From assembly GCF_965227725.1 (NCBI RefSeq), contig NZ_CBDDGH010000001.1, forward strand, positions 434,001 through 498,000: 64,000 nucleotides of DNA, given 5' to 3'. Positions 41,534-50,298 of the stretch are shown piece after piece. Both the position numbers and the translations under genes were made by a program. The number at the start of each line of letters is the position of its first letter. The stretch's first letter is position 1. Source of the DNA: Shimia sp965227725 (GTDB lineage Bacteria > Pseudomonadota > Alphaproteobacteria > Rhodobacterales > Rhodobacteraceae). Below the pieces are notes generated by a model. It made no database searches, was not told the DNA's origin, and saw only the letters and a program-made list of their open reading frames with translations.

Positions 41534-42562
41534 ATGTCGTTTCGCCCTTCCCTCCACGCACAGACCTTCGTCGCCAGTTTTATCGCCCTGACGCTCCTTC
41601 CGGGGATCTGGATGTTTGCCAAAGCGCCCCTCGCGGGGCTTGAGGCCAATGTCCTCTCCGGTGCCGCTCAGCGCCAGTATGAGGGCCGGTTTGACAACAG
41701 TTTCCCTCTCCGGTCCTCCCTGCGCCAGACATGGGCCGCGCTGAAGTTCGGTCTTTTTTCGGAAATGGCAGAAGGCGCGGTGGCCGGGGCTAACGGCGTC
41801 CTCTTCACGTCAGAGGAGCTGTTGCCACCGAAAGACAGCCAAGACTTTTTGACCGCCCTGCGCGCGGCGCAGGCGCCGATTGAAGCAATGGGCGCTGAAC
41901 TGGTGCCAGTGATCCTCCCGGACAAAATCCGCATGATGGCAGATGCCCTGCCCCGCACCCGTTCTGCGCAGTTTGCTGAGCGCTATGACCACCTGCTTAA
42001 GATGCTTGCCGCAGAAGGGCTGCGCACTTTGGATATGCGCCCAGCGCTCTCAGGGCCAAATGCCTTCATGCGCACGGACACCCATTGGAGCCCCGAAGGT
42101 GCGCGCAGCGTGGCGCAGGCCTTGTCTAAAGCCCTCGCCGGTGAAATCGGCACCCAAACACCTTTTGAGACACGGCACACCGGCACCCGCCGCTTTGACG
42201 GGGATCTGCTGGCTTTTGCCGATACCGGCATCTGGCGGCCCTACGTTGGCCCCGCGCCCGAGCAGATCAACACCTATGAAACCACATCCGCCTCCAGCCA
42301 GGAGCTTGGCCTCTTTGACGACATCAAAACGCCGGTTGCCCTTGTCGGCACCAGCTTTTCGGCGCGTCAGGACTTTCACTTAACAGGTTTCCTGAAATCC
42401 AGCCTGCAGGCGGAGGTGCTGTCTTTCGCCATGGAAGGACGTGGCCCGTTCACGCCGATGGAGCGCTTTCTGGCAGACGGGCAACTGATCACCACCCGGC
42501 CGCAAATCGTCCTTTGGGAAATCCCCGAACGCTACATTGACACCTGGAGCACCACGCCATGA
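41534..42562 (+). CDS. AlgJ-like SGNH-fold acetyltransferase (342 aa)
   Basis: A membrane-anchor N-terminus (TFVASFIALTLLPGIWMFAKAP) is followed by a periplasmic domain with GANGVLFTSEELLPP, the catalytic Asp/His motif RTDTHWSPEGARSVAQAL and LVGTSFSARQDFHLTGFL. This is the AlgJ/AlgX SGNH-like plan that adds acetyl groups to the sugar chain. ATG 41534 has GGAG at the right distance; GTG 41531 lies three bases upstream. Confidence 0.85.
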   Translation: MSFRPSLHAQTFVASFIALTLLPGIWMFAKAPLAGLEANVLSGAAQRQYEGRFDNSFPLRSSLRQTWAALKFGLFSEMAEGAVAGANGVLFTSEELLPPKDSQDFLTALRAAQAPIEAMGAELVPVILPDKIRMMADALPRTRSAQFAERYDHLLKMLAAEGLRTLDMRPALSGPNAFMRTDTHWSPEGARSVAQALSKALAGEIGTQTPFETRHTGTRRFDGDLLAFADTGIWRPYVGPAPEQINTYETTSASSQELGLFDDIKTPVALVGTSFSARQDFHLTGFLKSSLQAEVLSFAMEGRGPFTPMERFLADGQLITTRPQIVLWEIPERYIDTWSTTP

Positions 42563-43878
42563 AACACCTTCTCGCCGCTTTCGCCGCTGTCAGCATCTGC
42601 GCAACCACAGCCCATGCCGCGCCCTTGTGTTCAGAGTTTCGCTCGCCTGACACCATGCCCAAGAAATACCGCAAGCTGGCCCCTGTCCTCTCGGGGTCGC
42701 CAACCGATTGGGTGATCACCGCCGACCAGATGGACACCACCTATCTGCCTGATGCGCAGGCCGCCCATCTGCTCTCGCAGATCGCCTCCGAGTTTGAGGC
42801 GCGCGGCACGCGGCTTGCCATTTTGATGGCCCCGCCCCGCCCGCTGGTTGCCGGACAATCCACCTTGGATACACTGGCCAAAGACGACATCGACTTTGAT
42901 GTGGCCGCAGTGAGCGCGTCTTTCACCCAAATGATCGAACTGCTGCGCAGCTCGGGCGTGATCGCGCCAAACCTGCTGGAGCACGCGATCAGCGATGAGA
43001 CCCTGCGTGAGGCCTTCTATTACAAACACGACACCCATTGGACACCACGAGGCGCGGCCGAAAGCGCCATGGCCCTCGCCCATGAGGTCAGAGCCGCCGA
43101 GATTGACGCCTTTGCCGACACCCCCCCTGTGCAGCCCAATCTCGCCTCAACGCAGGTCTTTTCCGAACGCGGCTCACTGGCCGATATGGCGAAGGCGGTG
43201 TGCGGCGTAGAGCTTCCTCCGGTGACACAGACCATACCCGCCTTCCCGAGCGCGGAGACCGATCTGCTGGCCGAGACCACAGGCCGCCCGCGTATCCTTT
43301 TGGCGGGGTCAAGCTTCAGCAACCGGTATAAGAAAGATGCCTACCGCGTGGCCGATGCGATCAGCGGAGCCTTGCAGGCGGATGTGGTCAACCACTCTGT
43401 TTCCGGCGGCGGTGCCATCGGCGCAATCGAAGGCGTGGTCAACGCCGGCCTGCTGACAGTGGACGCCCCGTTTGATCTGGTCATCTGGGAGTTGCCCTAC
43501 ACAGATGGCCTGCGCAATCCGGGCGTCTTGCGTCAACTGCTGGGAGCCTTGCAAAACGACCTTGCCAAACTGCCTGCACCTGCCGCCACGCTGACATCAT
43601 CCGGCAAGACACGGATCGACGTGTCCAGCCGCCAGCCCGCAATGATGGCCCTGCATCTCCCCGAAAGCACTGTGCAGCGCATCAAAATCGATCTGCGCTT
43701 TGAGGACGGCACCAAGCAAACCCAATCCATGATCCGCAAGAAACATGTCCCCGCCGCGCTGCGCTCTGATTGGTGGGCCTTCAGCCTGGATGACCTGTCA
43801 GCACAAGGATTGCAGTCAATCACCCTGCGCTATGACGGGCCAGCGATCGGCACCGGGGCCACGGCGCATTTCTATTGA
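42559..43878 (+). CDS. AlgX-like periplasmic acetyltransferase (439 aa)
   Basis: Signal peptide HLLAAFAAVSICATTAHA; the first residues overlap the end of the previous gene (ATGA). An SGNH-like domain shows YKHDTHWTPRGAAESAMALAHEV and LLAGSSFSNRYKKDAYRVADAISGAL. The last 110 residues (SSGKTRIDVSSRQPAMMALHLPESTVQRIKIDLRF) look like the carbohydrate-binding module of AlgX. It follows AlgJ, suggesting two acetyltransferases with different roles. Confidence 0.82.
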   Translation: MKHLLAAFAAVSICATTAHAAPLCSEFRSPDTMPKKYRKLAPVLSGSPTDWVITADQMDTTYLPDAQAAHLLSQIASEFEARGTRLAILMAPPRPLVAGQSTLDTLAKDDIDFDVAAVSASFTQMIELLRSSGVIAPNLLEHAISDETLREAFYYKHDTHWTPRGAAESAMALAHEVRAAEIDAFADTPPVQPNLASTQVFSERGSLADMAKAVCGVELPPVTQTIPAFPSAETDLLAETTGRPRILLAGSSFSNRYKKDAYRVADAISGALQADVVNHSVSGGGAIGAIEGVVNAGLLTVDAPFDLVIWELPYTDGLRNPGVLRQLLGALQNDLAKLPAPAATLTSSGKTRIDVSSRQPAMMALHLPESTVQRIKIDLRFEDGTKQTQSMIRKKHVPAALRSDWWAFSLDDLSAQGLQSITLRYDGPAIGTGATAHFY

Positions 43879-43958
43879 GCGCATAGGCAAGTTCAGCTCA
43901 CAGACAAAAGCCCCGGAGTCTCTCCCCCGAGGCTTAGCTTTTGGATTGAAGATGCCCC

Positions 43959-44831
43959 TCAACCGCAGGTGTTGATCGACACGCCAAGATGCTCCAACCC
44001 CAGCGCCTTTATGGTGTCTGCCTGTATCGGCGCGGTCATCGTGTTGATGGCTTCCGCCCCAAAGCTGTTGCCCACCACAACCCGCGCCGGGCGCTGGCCT
44101 GCGGGCTGCACCACCAGATCCGCCACAGCATCAGCAATATCCTGCGGGTTGGGCGCCTGCTCCCCTGACAGCATCACCATGAACTGATCAAACATCGCCG
44201 CCGGGATCTGCCCGACCTCGCCATAGGCCGCCACCCGGCTGTGATCCACCGGCTGATCGGCGCTGGCATACATCTGTGTCGGATAGGCACTTGGCTGCAC
44301 CAGACACACATCAATCCCCAGCTGGGAAAGCTCATAGCGGTAGCTGTCCGTCATTGCCTCCACCGCAAATTTGCTCGCCCCATAAAGCCCAAAAAACGGA
44401 AAGGTCACGCGCCCAAGGATCGAGCCGATGTTCACCACCAGCCCCGTCTTGTGCTGGCGCATCAAAGGCAACACCGCGCGGGTGACGCGATGCACGCCCA
44501 GAACATTCACATCAAACAGATTTGCAAGTTGTTCCTCGGAAAACGCTTCAGACACACCGGCCGAGGCCACGCCCGCATTGTTGACCAGAACATCAATCTG
44601 GCCTTCCTTGCCCGCAATGACATCCACAGCCGCCGCGACCGACTGACTTTGCGTCACGTCCAGATCCAGCACCTGCAGCCCCCGGTCACGCAAGGCCTCC
44701 GCATGGGCGCTGTTCTTCCCGTCAGTATCCCGCATGGTCGCATAAACCCGATGGCCGCTCCCCGCCAAAGTCTCACAAATCAGCCGCCCAAACCCGCTGG
44801 AGGCACCGGTCACAAGAATTGTTTTAGGCAT
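43959..44831 (-). CDS. short-chain dehydrogenase/reductase (290 aa)
   Basis: NAD(P)-binding motif ILVTGASSGFGRLICETLAG (TGxxxGxG), NNAGV, and a catalytic LYGASKFAVEAM (Tyr-x-x-x-Lys) with the usual Ser in IGSILGR. Length and layout are those of classical SDRs. It is convergent with the alg operon and divergent from the LysR gene at 44963, so LysR is its probable regulator. Substrate unknown. Confidence 0.88.
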   Translation of the reverse strand: MPKTILVTGASSGFGRLICETLAGSGHRVYATMRDTDGKNSAHAEALRDRGLQVLDLDVTQSQSVAAAVDVIAGKEGQIDVLVNNAGVASAGVSEAFSEEQLANLFDVNVLGVHRVTRAVLPLMRQHKTGLVVNIGSILGRVTFPFFGLYGASKFAVEAMTDSYRYELSQLGIDVCLVQPSAYPTQMYASADQPVDHSRVAAYGEVGQIPAAMFDQFMVMLSGEQAPNPQDIADAVADLVVQPAGQRPARVVVGNSFGAEAINTMTAPIQADTIKALGLEHLGVSINTCG

Positions 44832-44863
44832 ATCAATCTCACTTTCATCTCTCTTGCCATGGC

Positions 44864-44880
44864 GGCGCCAGACTGGCGTC
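44864..44880. promoter_or_regulatory. inverted repeat in the SDR/LysR divergent region, possible operator
   Basis: GGCGCCAG-A-CTGGCGTC, seven of eight arm positions paired, in the 131 bp between the two divergent starts. Such repeats often bind LysR-type regulators, though the classical T-N11-A form is not clear here. Confidence 0.35.
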
Positions 44881-44962
44881 TCGCCTGTGGTTTCAATATG
44901 ATTTATGCCAAGATTGAGATAAGTCTCTAACTTGGAACATCATATGTGCTCGGAGGGAACAA

Positions 44963-45862
44963 ATGGATGATCTGACTCTGCTACGCCTGTTTGTGCAGGT
45001 GGTGGACAAAGGCAGCTTCTCCGCTGTCGCCCGCGCCACCCACACCACGCCCTCTGCCGTGTCCCGACAGATATCCCGGCTGGAGGAAGATCTGGGCACC
45101 CGGCTTTTGCAACGCACCACCCGGCAACAGGTTCTGACCGAGGCCGGAGAGATCTATCTGCGCCACGCCCGCCAGATCGTCGAAGACACAGAGGCCGCGC
45201 GGCGGGCTGTGTCCCAGCTGGGCCAAGACCCTTCCGGCGTGCTGCGGGTCACGGCAGAGGCCGACCTTGCCCATGCGCTGCTCTCCCCCATGCTGCCGGA
45301 GTTCCTCGCCAAATATCCGAACCTGCGCGTGCAGCTGCACACCTCCGCCAAGATGGAAGACCTCATCGACCGCGGCATCGACGTCGCCATCCGCATGGGC
45401 CATTTGGAGAGCTCAAGCCTGATCGCCAAACGGCTGGTGATGAGCCGATCCCTGCTTGTGGCGAGCCCTGCGTTTCTGGCCAACTACGACACCCCAAGCC
45501 AACCCGGCGATCTGAGCACCCTGCCCTGCCTGTCCTTCAAAACCGAAACGGAGCGCACGATCTGGCGTTTCAAAACCGGCGATGAGGTGCTCGACGTCCC
45601 GGTCTCCGGGCGTTTTCAGGTCGGCAGCCTTGTCCTGCTCAGAGAGGCGGCAAAATCCGGTCTGGGCATCGCCATGCTGCCGATCTGGACCGTGCGCGAT
45701 GATCTCGATACAGGCACCTTGCAACCGGTGCTCCCCGGCTTCCCGCTGGAGCCCCCTGCCACCCCGATCAATGCCGTCTACCCCAGCGGTCGTTTCCTCG
45801 CCAGCAAGGTCCGCGTGTTCATTGATGCGCTGAGCCTCTGGGCGGAGACACACTTCAAATAG
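44963..45862 (+). CDS. LysR-family transcriptional regulator (299 aa)
   Basis: N-terminal winged HTH (LTLLRLFVQVVDKGSFSAVARATHTTPSAVSRQISRLEEDLGTRLLQRTTRQQVLTEAGE) and a substrate-binding domain (LRVTAEADLAHALLSPMLPEFLAKYPNLRVQL..DVAIRMG..LVLLREAAKSGLGIAMLPIW). GGAGGG stands upstream of the ATG. Divergent from the SDR gene, which it probably controls. Confidence 0.92.
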   Translation: MDDLTLLRLFVQVVDKGSFSAVARATHTTPSAVSRQISRLEEDLGTRLLQRTTRQQVLTEAGEIYLRHARQIVEDTEAARRAVSQLGQDPSGVLRVTAEADLAHALLSPMLPEFLAKYPNLRVQLHTSAKMEDLIDRGIDVAIRMGHLESSSLIAKRLVMSRSLLVASPAFLANYDTPSQPGDLSTLPCLSFKTETERTIWRFKTGDEVLDVPVSGRFQVGSLVLLREAAKSGLGIAMLPIWTVRDDLDTGTLQPVLPGFPLEPPATPINAVYPSGRFLASKVRVFIDALSLWAETHFK

Positions 45863-45959
45863 CGCGCGGTGCTCCACAGGCTTTCAATGGCAGCCAGCGT
45901 CATAGATCTTGCCCCGCGCAAACAAGCCACGAAAAAAGTGCAGAAATCTTGCGGTGGGA

Positions 45960-45986
45960 TGTCACAAATCCCACCTCCCGCGCGTC
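45960..45986 (+). promoter_or_regulatory. ECF41-type promoter
   Basis: TGTCACA (45960-45966), a 16-bp spacer, then CGTC (45983-45986). This is the -35/-10 combination known for ECF41 sigma factors, located 32 bp upstream of the carboxymuconolactone-decarboxylase-like gene whose partner is the ECF41-like sigma encoded next. It implies autoregulation of the pair. Confidence 0.8.
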
Positions 45987-46017
45987 CTCCTTATGTCACG
46001 AACAACAGGAGACAACG

Positions 46018-46491
46018 ATGTCCACACAAAACGCCCAGCGCCTTGACCATTTCGGGGTCGCGCCAGACCTGCTCAAACCCCTGCTCGACCAGGAAGCCCT
46101 CCTGAAGCAAAGCGGGCTCGAACACAGCCTGATTGAGCTGGTGAAACTGCGCGTCTCACAGATCAACGGCTGCGCCTTCTGCATCAACATGCACTGGCAG
46201 GATGCCAAGACCCACGGCGAGCGCGAAGAGCGGCTCTATCTGCTCAATGCCTGGCGCGAGGCGTCGGTCTATACCCCGCGTGAAACCGCAGCGCTCGCTT
46301 GGGCCGAAGCCCTGACCCGCATCGAAACCACGCAAGCCCCCGATGCGGACTACGCCGCAATCAACGCACAGTTCACCCCGCGCGAGCAGGCCGCGCTCAC
46401 CCTTGTGATCTGCGCGATCAACAGTTGGAACCGTATTGCCATCGGGTTTCGCATGCCCCACGACTTGCCACAGGAGGCAGATGCCGCATGA
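46018..46491 (+). CDS. carboxymuconolactone decarboxylase/AhpD-like protein (157 aa)
   Basis: All-helical AhpD-like protein with the redox/active-site motif QINGCAFCINMHWQDA (CxxC followed by H) and ETAALAWAEALTRI. ECF41 sigma factors are typically encoded with such a gene, which is usually their main target. GGAGACAACG precedes the ATG at 46018, so a frame extension to 45949 is rejected. The stop overlaps the sigma gene start. Confidence 0.88.
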   Translation: MSTQNAQRLDHFGVAPDLLKPLLDQEALLKQSGLEHSLIELVKLRVSQINGCAFCINMHWQDAKTHGEREERLYLLNAWREASVYTPRETAALAWAEALTRIETTQAPDADYAAINAQFTPREQAALTLVICAINSWNRIAIGFRMPHDLPQEADAA

Positions 46492-47393
46492 CCGCCCGGG
46501 CGGATCCGATTTTCACGAGAGACTTCCTCTCTTTGCGGCCGCGCCTTTTCGCGGTCGCCTACCGTATGCTCGGCTCGGTCAGCGATGCCGAAGACATCGT
46601 GCAGGATTGCTTCATCAAGTGGCAACAGGCCAATCGGGAGCATGTGAGCGACCCCACCGGCTTTCTCATCAAGATTGCCACCAACCTCTGCCTCGACCGC
46701 CTGCGCGCCGCCAAACATCTACGCGCGGAGTATCCCGGCGAGTGGCTGCCCGAACCCATCCTGACCGACGATCCGACAGAGCGCACCGACCATGATGTCT
46801 CCGTCGCACTGCTGCAGGCACTGGAACGCCTGACCCCGCTGGAGCGCGCGGCGTTTCTGCTGCGGGACGTGTTTGACGTTGACTACGACGAAGTGGCCAC
46901 AATCCTAGAGCGCAGCGCCGCCACCTGCCGCAAACTTGTGACCCGGGCGCGCAGCCATGTGCATGAGGCCCGCCCGCGCAGCACCGTCAGCCCCTCAGAG
47001 GGCGAAGCGATTACGCTGGCCTTCTTCCAGGCGGCGCGCACGGGTGACACCGGGGCCTTGTCCCGCCTGCTTGCAGAGAACGCGCAGGTGATCGCGGATG
47101 GTGGCGGCAAGGCCATTGCCGCCCGGCGTGTGATCTCTGGGCGAGAGCGGCTTGTCCGCTTCTTTGCAGGCATCGCCAAAAAGCAGCAAGGCCTGCCACC
47201 CTCGCCATGGCACTTCCGCCACCTCAACGGGCTGCCTGCCATCCTCAGCCGTACGCCCGAAGATGGCTTGATCCAGACAACGGCGCTCCGGATCGAAGAC
47301 GGCCAGATCACCGGCATCTACATCGTTCGCAACCCGGAAAAGACCGCCCATCTGGCCCCTGTCTTCGACCTTCCAATGAGGCCAGGCACCTGA
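46488..47393 (+). CDS. ECF41-family RNA polymerase sigma factor (301 aa)
   Basis: Sigma2 (RLFAVAYRMLGSVSDAEDIVQDCFIKWQQ) and sigma4 (LTPLERAAFLLRDVFDVDYDEVATILERSAATCRKLVTRAR) regions are followed by a SnoaL-like C-terminal extension. The linker WLPEP, the DGGGK motif and a NPEK-like segment (IYIVRNPEKTAHL) are hallmarks of ECF41, where the extension itself controls activity rather than an anti-sigma factor. Cotranscribed with the AhpD-like gene (ATGA overlap) behind a matching promoter. A longer frame to 46299 is an artefact. Confidence 0.92.
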   Translation: MTARADPIFTRDFLSLRPRLFAVAYRMLGSVSDAEDIVQDCFIKWQQANREHVSDPTGFLIKIATNLCLDRLRAAKHLRAEYPGEWLPEPILTDDPTERTDHDVSVALLQALERLTPLERAAFLLRDVFDVDYDEVATILERSAATCRKLVTRARSHVHEARPRSTVSPSEGEAITLAFFQAARTGDTGALSRLLAENAQVIADGGGKAIAARRVISGRERLVRFFAGIAKKQQGLPPSPWHFRHLNGLPAILSRTPEDGLIQTTALRIEDGQITGIYIVRNPEKTAHLAPVFDLPMRPGT

Positions 47394-47439
47394 GCGCCTT
47401 TGCCTTTCGTGCCTCGCCGAACGGCTAAAAACCGCGCTC

Positions 47440-48858
47440 TTAATGTAAAAGCGCGCCCTCAGGCTGGCTGATCTCTGCTAGCGGCGGCGGTGCAACAGCC
47501 GCGCCGAGCGTTTGCGGCATGAAGAACGGGTTCACGTCATTGCCCGCCAAGGCCTGCGCCAAAGCCTCCTTTGCCGCCGCATCTGCCTCTGGCCACGGCA
47601 GCTGACGCCCGATCGGAAAGTGCTGAGCCATCACTTTGTGGCACTCATCCGCAGCGCCGGAGGTCTCGGAATAGGCATCCGCCGGTTTGCTGTCGCGCAT
47701 CTTCCAGGACAGATATCCAATGACTTCGCTGCAGAAATAGCTCTGCCAATCCGGAAAGACCGCACTGGCCACCTGCCGGTAGGCGGGCAGCTCACTGCGC
47801 AGCTCTTCCCGCGTCAGGAAACCGGCGGCATAGGCATTGCGCAAAAGGAACATGCCCCGGCTCAGATCAAACCCCCAGCCCAGCGCCAGCAGATCGTCTT
47901 CGCCCTGCGGATAAAGCACCTGATCAATCGCTTCCGCCTTAAACAGGAACATATTGCGCAGGTCATTGCGCAACGCCAAACGGCCCACATGGCGCACGAT
48001 CTGGAACATCTGATCACGCGCGTCTCCGTGCAACTTCAGGCTCTGCGGATCCTCAAACTCTTCGCATTTGTCCCTGATCGCCGCCAGGAACACCGCTTCA
48101 TCCAATCCAAATTGATCCAGCGCCGCCACCAGAGACTGTCCCTGTGTCTCCTCCGCATGGGGCTGATCTTCGTCCGGGAAAAACACCTGATGAAAGCTGT
48201 CATGCGGCACCCCGGTCAGGCTGGACAGAATGTCATAGACAATATCAAAGCCTTCCTGATTGAACATATTCACAATTGAGCACCGGTGCAGTTTGCCGTC
48301 ACGCAGATCATGGATCATCGTCAAAGCGCCCTTCTTGGAGGTGATCCCCCAACTCTGCTTCAGCGACCGTGCAAGATGCTCGGAATAGTCAAACTTCAGC
48401 GTGATGTAGGGCCGCGTCTCGGAAAACGCCGGATCGTCATAGCCTGCCTTGCGGTCCCAGAACGGGAAGTTCTCATAGGTGTGGTACCAGCCCTGATCGC
48501 GATAGGTGAACCGCGCGCATAGATTAAGCGCCTGCAGCTCCTCTTCTCCCAGAAGCTCGTTTTCGCGTGCCTTGTGATAGCGGGTGATTTCCCGCTTGGC
48601 CCGCCCCCGCAGCTTTCTCACAGCAAAATACGTCAACAGCAGCGTCGGGATCATCAGGTAGAAAAAGATCTCGCTCACCCCGAAAAACGGCAGAGACAGC
48701 AGCGCCGGCAGGCTGCTCACCGACAGCACGATCACGCGGATCCGGGTGAAAAAGTTGCTATACACGCGGCGCCAGGGTTCTTTGGGCAAAGTCAGCGTCC
48801 GGGTGCCTGCGAGGTTCTGGATATTGCTCGACAAAAAAGGCTTGGTCATTTGGGTCAC
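47440..48858 (-). CDS. DUF1266-like membrane protein (472 aa)
   Basis: Two hydrophobic helices near residues 40-80 (IRVIVLSVSSLPALLSLPFF and FFYLMIPTLLLTYFAV) precede a large soluble part. The C-terminal segment LGWGFDLSRGMFLLRNAYAAGFLTREELRSELPAYRQVASAVFPDWQSYFCSEVIGYLSWK matches the DUF1266 pattern (GWD..R.......G......EA.......A......W..........G...W). Function unknown. Confidence 0.72.
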   Translation of the reverse strand: MTQMTKPFLSSNIQNLAGTRTLTLPKEPWRRVYSNFFTRIRVIVLSVSSLPALLSLPFFGVSEIFFYLMIPTLLLTYFAVRKLRGRAKREITRYHKARENELLGEEELQALNLCARFTYRDQGWYHTYENFPFWDRKAGYDDPAFSETRPYITLKFDYSEHLARSLKQSWGITSKKGALTMIHDLRDGKLHRCSIVNMFNQEGFDIVYDILSSLTGVPHDSFHQVFFPDEDQPHAEETQGQSLVAALDQFGLDEAVFLAAIRDKCEEFEDPQSLKLHGDARDQMFQIVRHVGRLALRNDLRNMFLFKAEAIDQVLYPQGEDDLLALGWGFDLSRGMFLLRNAYAAGFLTREELRSELPAYRQVASAVFPDWQSYFCSEVIGYLSWKMRDSKPADAYSETSGAADECHKVMAQHFPIGRQLPWPEADAAAKEALAQALAGNDVNPFFMPQTLGAAVAPPPLAEISQPEGALLH

Positions 48859-49114
48859 ACAGTCTCAATAATGCCCGTCCGAAGTGGCACAGCTTTTGAG
48901 CGAATGCAAAGGACGCAACACCCGAAAGACCAAAGCCGCGTTAAACTCCGCGTTACTGCCACAGCTTGCAGCCCTGCCGCGCTTTGAGCCGCAGCGCGAC
49001 CATGCCTGTGGCACGTCTTTGCAGGCAGATCTGCGCAGAAAGAAGTGAGATCTGACTTTTCTGTCTTTTTGCTCTTGCGCTCCCGCCCGCAAGGCTCTAA
49101 ATCCCCTTCACCGC

Positions 49115-49191
49115 GCTCTGGTAGCTCAGCTGGATAGAGTACTTGACTACGAATCAAGGGGTCGGGGGTTCGAATCCTCCCCAGAGCGCCA
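49115..49191 (+). tRNA. tRNA-Arg (anticodon ACG)
   Basis: Complete cloverleaf: acceptor GCTCTGG/CCAGAGC, D arm GCTC-AGCTGGATA-GAGT, anticodon arm CTTGA-CTACGAA-TCAAG (anticodon ACG), T arm GGGGG-TTCGAAT-CCTCC, discriminator G and encoded CCA (49189-49191). Such tRNAs are common integration sites, and the DNA downstream is accessory in character. Confidence 0.97.
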
Positions 49192-49764
49192 TTTTCCCGA
49201 TGTTGAACGTCACACGACTTTGACCTTTGCGTCATAAACTGACCCAACATCCTCATTTCATGCTCCCGCAGGCTGTTTCGATTGATCTGACTTGCCTTTC
49301 GGAAAATCAGGGCTGATTTGCAGGTTCAGTCGGCGAAGCCGCCTGCTCCTGCTGATCTGCCACGTGGCGAACGCGGGAGGGGGCGAGGCAATGCTATTCG
49401 ACAGGGTGGCGCAGCCGAGGACACGGCCCTGTCTAATAGGGTTGCCCGAGGGGGAAGGCGGCGCTTTACCCCTGACGGCCAGGGGCGTTTGGCTCGTCCA
49501 AATCCCGCTGGCCCAATAAACAAGAGCGGCGGGGCGATAAGCCCCACCACAAGCGACGTCGCACTTCAGAAATCACTATTTGTGCCGACGATGATAAGCA
49601 CTGCGGAATAACACGAACGGCCCAACCGGTCACTCGACTCTTGTCCCAAATGCTGCAGCCGCAGCCCGCATAGCAGACATTCGCTGCGCGCCCGAATCCT
49701 AGGCAAGGTCACACCCAGTAGGATCGACCGCGCATAGTCATTGGCAATGAGGTGCCATTTTTAC
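49192..49764. other. gene-free region at the start of the island
   Basis: 573 bp with no credible gene. The 49300-49520 stretch is GC-rich and low in stop codons but has no ribosome site or recognisable protein, and may be the worn remnant of a mobile-element gene. One copy of the interspersed repeat lies at 49654-49687. No tRNA-end duplicate was found here. Confidence 0.45.
49654..49687 (+). repeat. interspersed intergenic repeat, copy a
   Basis: TGCAGCCGCAGCCCGC followed by a short variable part and CATTCGCTGC. The related copies are at 51191, 52101, 54188 and (reverse, split by the IS pair) 59141. The beginning TGCAGCCGC and the end TTCGCTGC are the best conserved parts. Confidence 0.6.
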
Positions 49765-50298
49765 CTAAGGTGCTTCTGGATCACTAAGAAACCGGTCCAG
49801 AACAACTTGTTCACACTTACAAAAGAAACCGGATTTTTTGTCACTTGTTGCGGTCTGCAAGCCCGAGCTCGGAGTGACCACTAGTGTTTTTTGACTATCA
49901 GAAATTGTCGAATCTATCGCGATGCAGCCGGTCGTTTTTTGCAAAATTTGTTGAAAAAGCTCGCGCTTCCGACCTGAGAAAGTCGCCGCCTCGCAGTATC
50001 GAACCGTCTCCAATTCCGGAGGTTGGTAAATCAGACTTACCGAGGTTCCGTAATCATCAACATACGCATCAAAAGCGGCCGTGTAGAAAGTGTAACCTTC
50101 GATATAGTCACCAATGTAATTCAGTGGTGCTTCAATTTCCCTCGGTTCCGGCTTCAGCCACCCTGTCAGATTGCCAATGCCGAAACTAACAAGCATTAAA
50201 ACTAACGCCTTCAGCCAATCGTAGCCGGTGTCGAAAGCCAACCCTTTGACAAAAGACCAAAAGCGTTGCGTTCGTGTTTGAGGGGTACAATTCTTCAT
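49765..50298 (-). CDS. membrane-anchored protein of unknown function (177 aa)
   Basis: The start MKNCTPQTRTQRFWSFVKGL overlaps the preceding gene's stop region. A single transmembrane segment (WLKALVLMLVSFGIGNLTGWL, about residues 25-46) is followed by a soluble domain with several Cys (RYCEAATF, TTGCIAID, FFCKCEQ). Codon use is lower in GC than the chromosomal genes to the left. No family recognised. Confidence 0.6.
   Translation of the reverse strand: MKNCTPQTRTQRFWSFVKGLAFDTGYDWLKALVLMLVSFGIGNLTGWLKPEPREIEAPLNYIGDYIEGYTFYTAAFDAYVDDYGTSVSLIYQPPELETVRYCEAATFSGRKRELFQQILQKTTGCIAIDSTISDSQKTLVVTPSSGLQTATSDKKSGFFCKCEQVVLDRFLSDPEAP

Noticed and set aside
47512..48279. 255-residue plus-strand ORF opposite the DUF1266 gene
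   Set aside because: Antisense frame without ribosome site or domain; the minus-strand protein has a recognisable family pattern.
49292..49611. Plus-strand ORFs of 75 and 97 residues after tRNA-Arg
   Set aside because: No ribosome site, low-complexity Arg/Gly/Pro composition in GC-rich DNA, no domain; at most a decayed gene.
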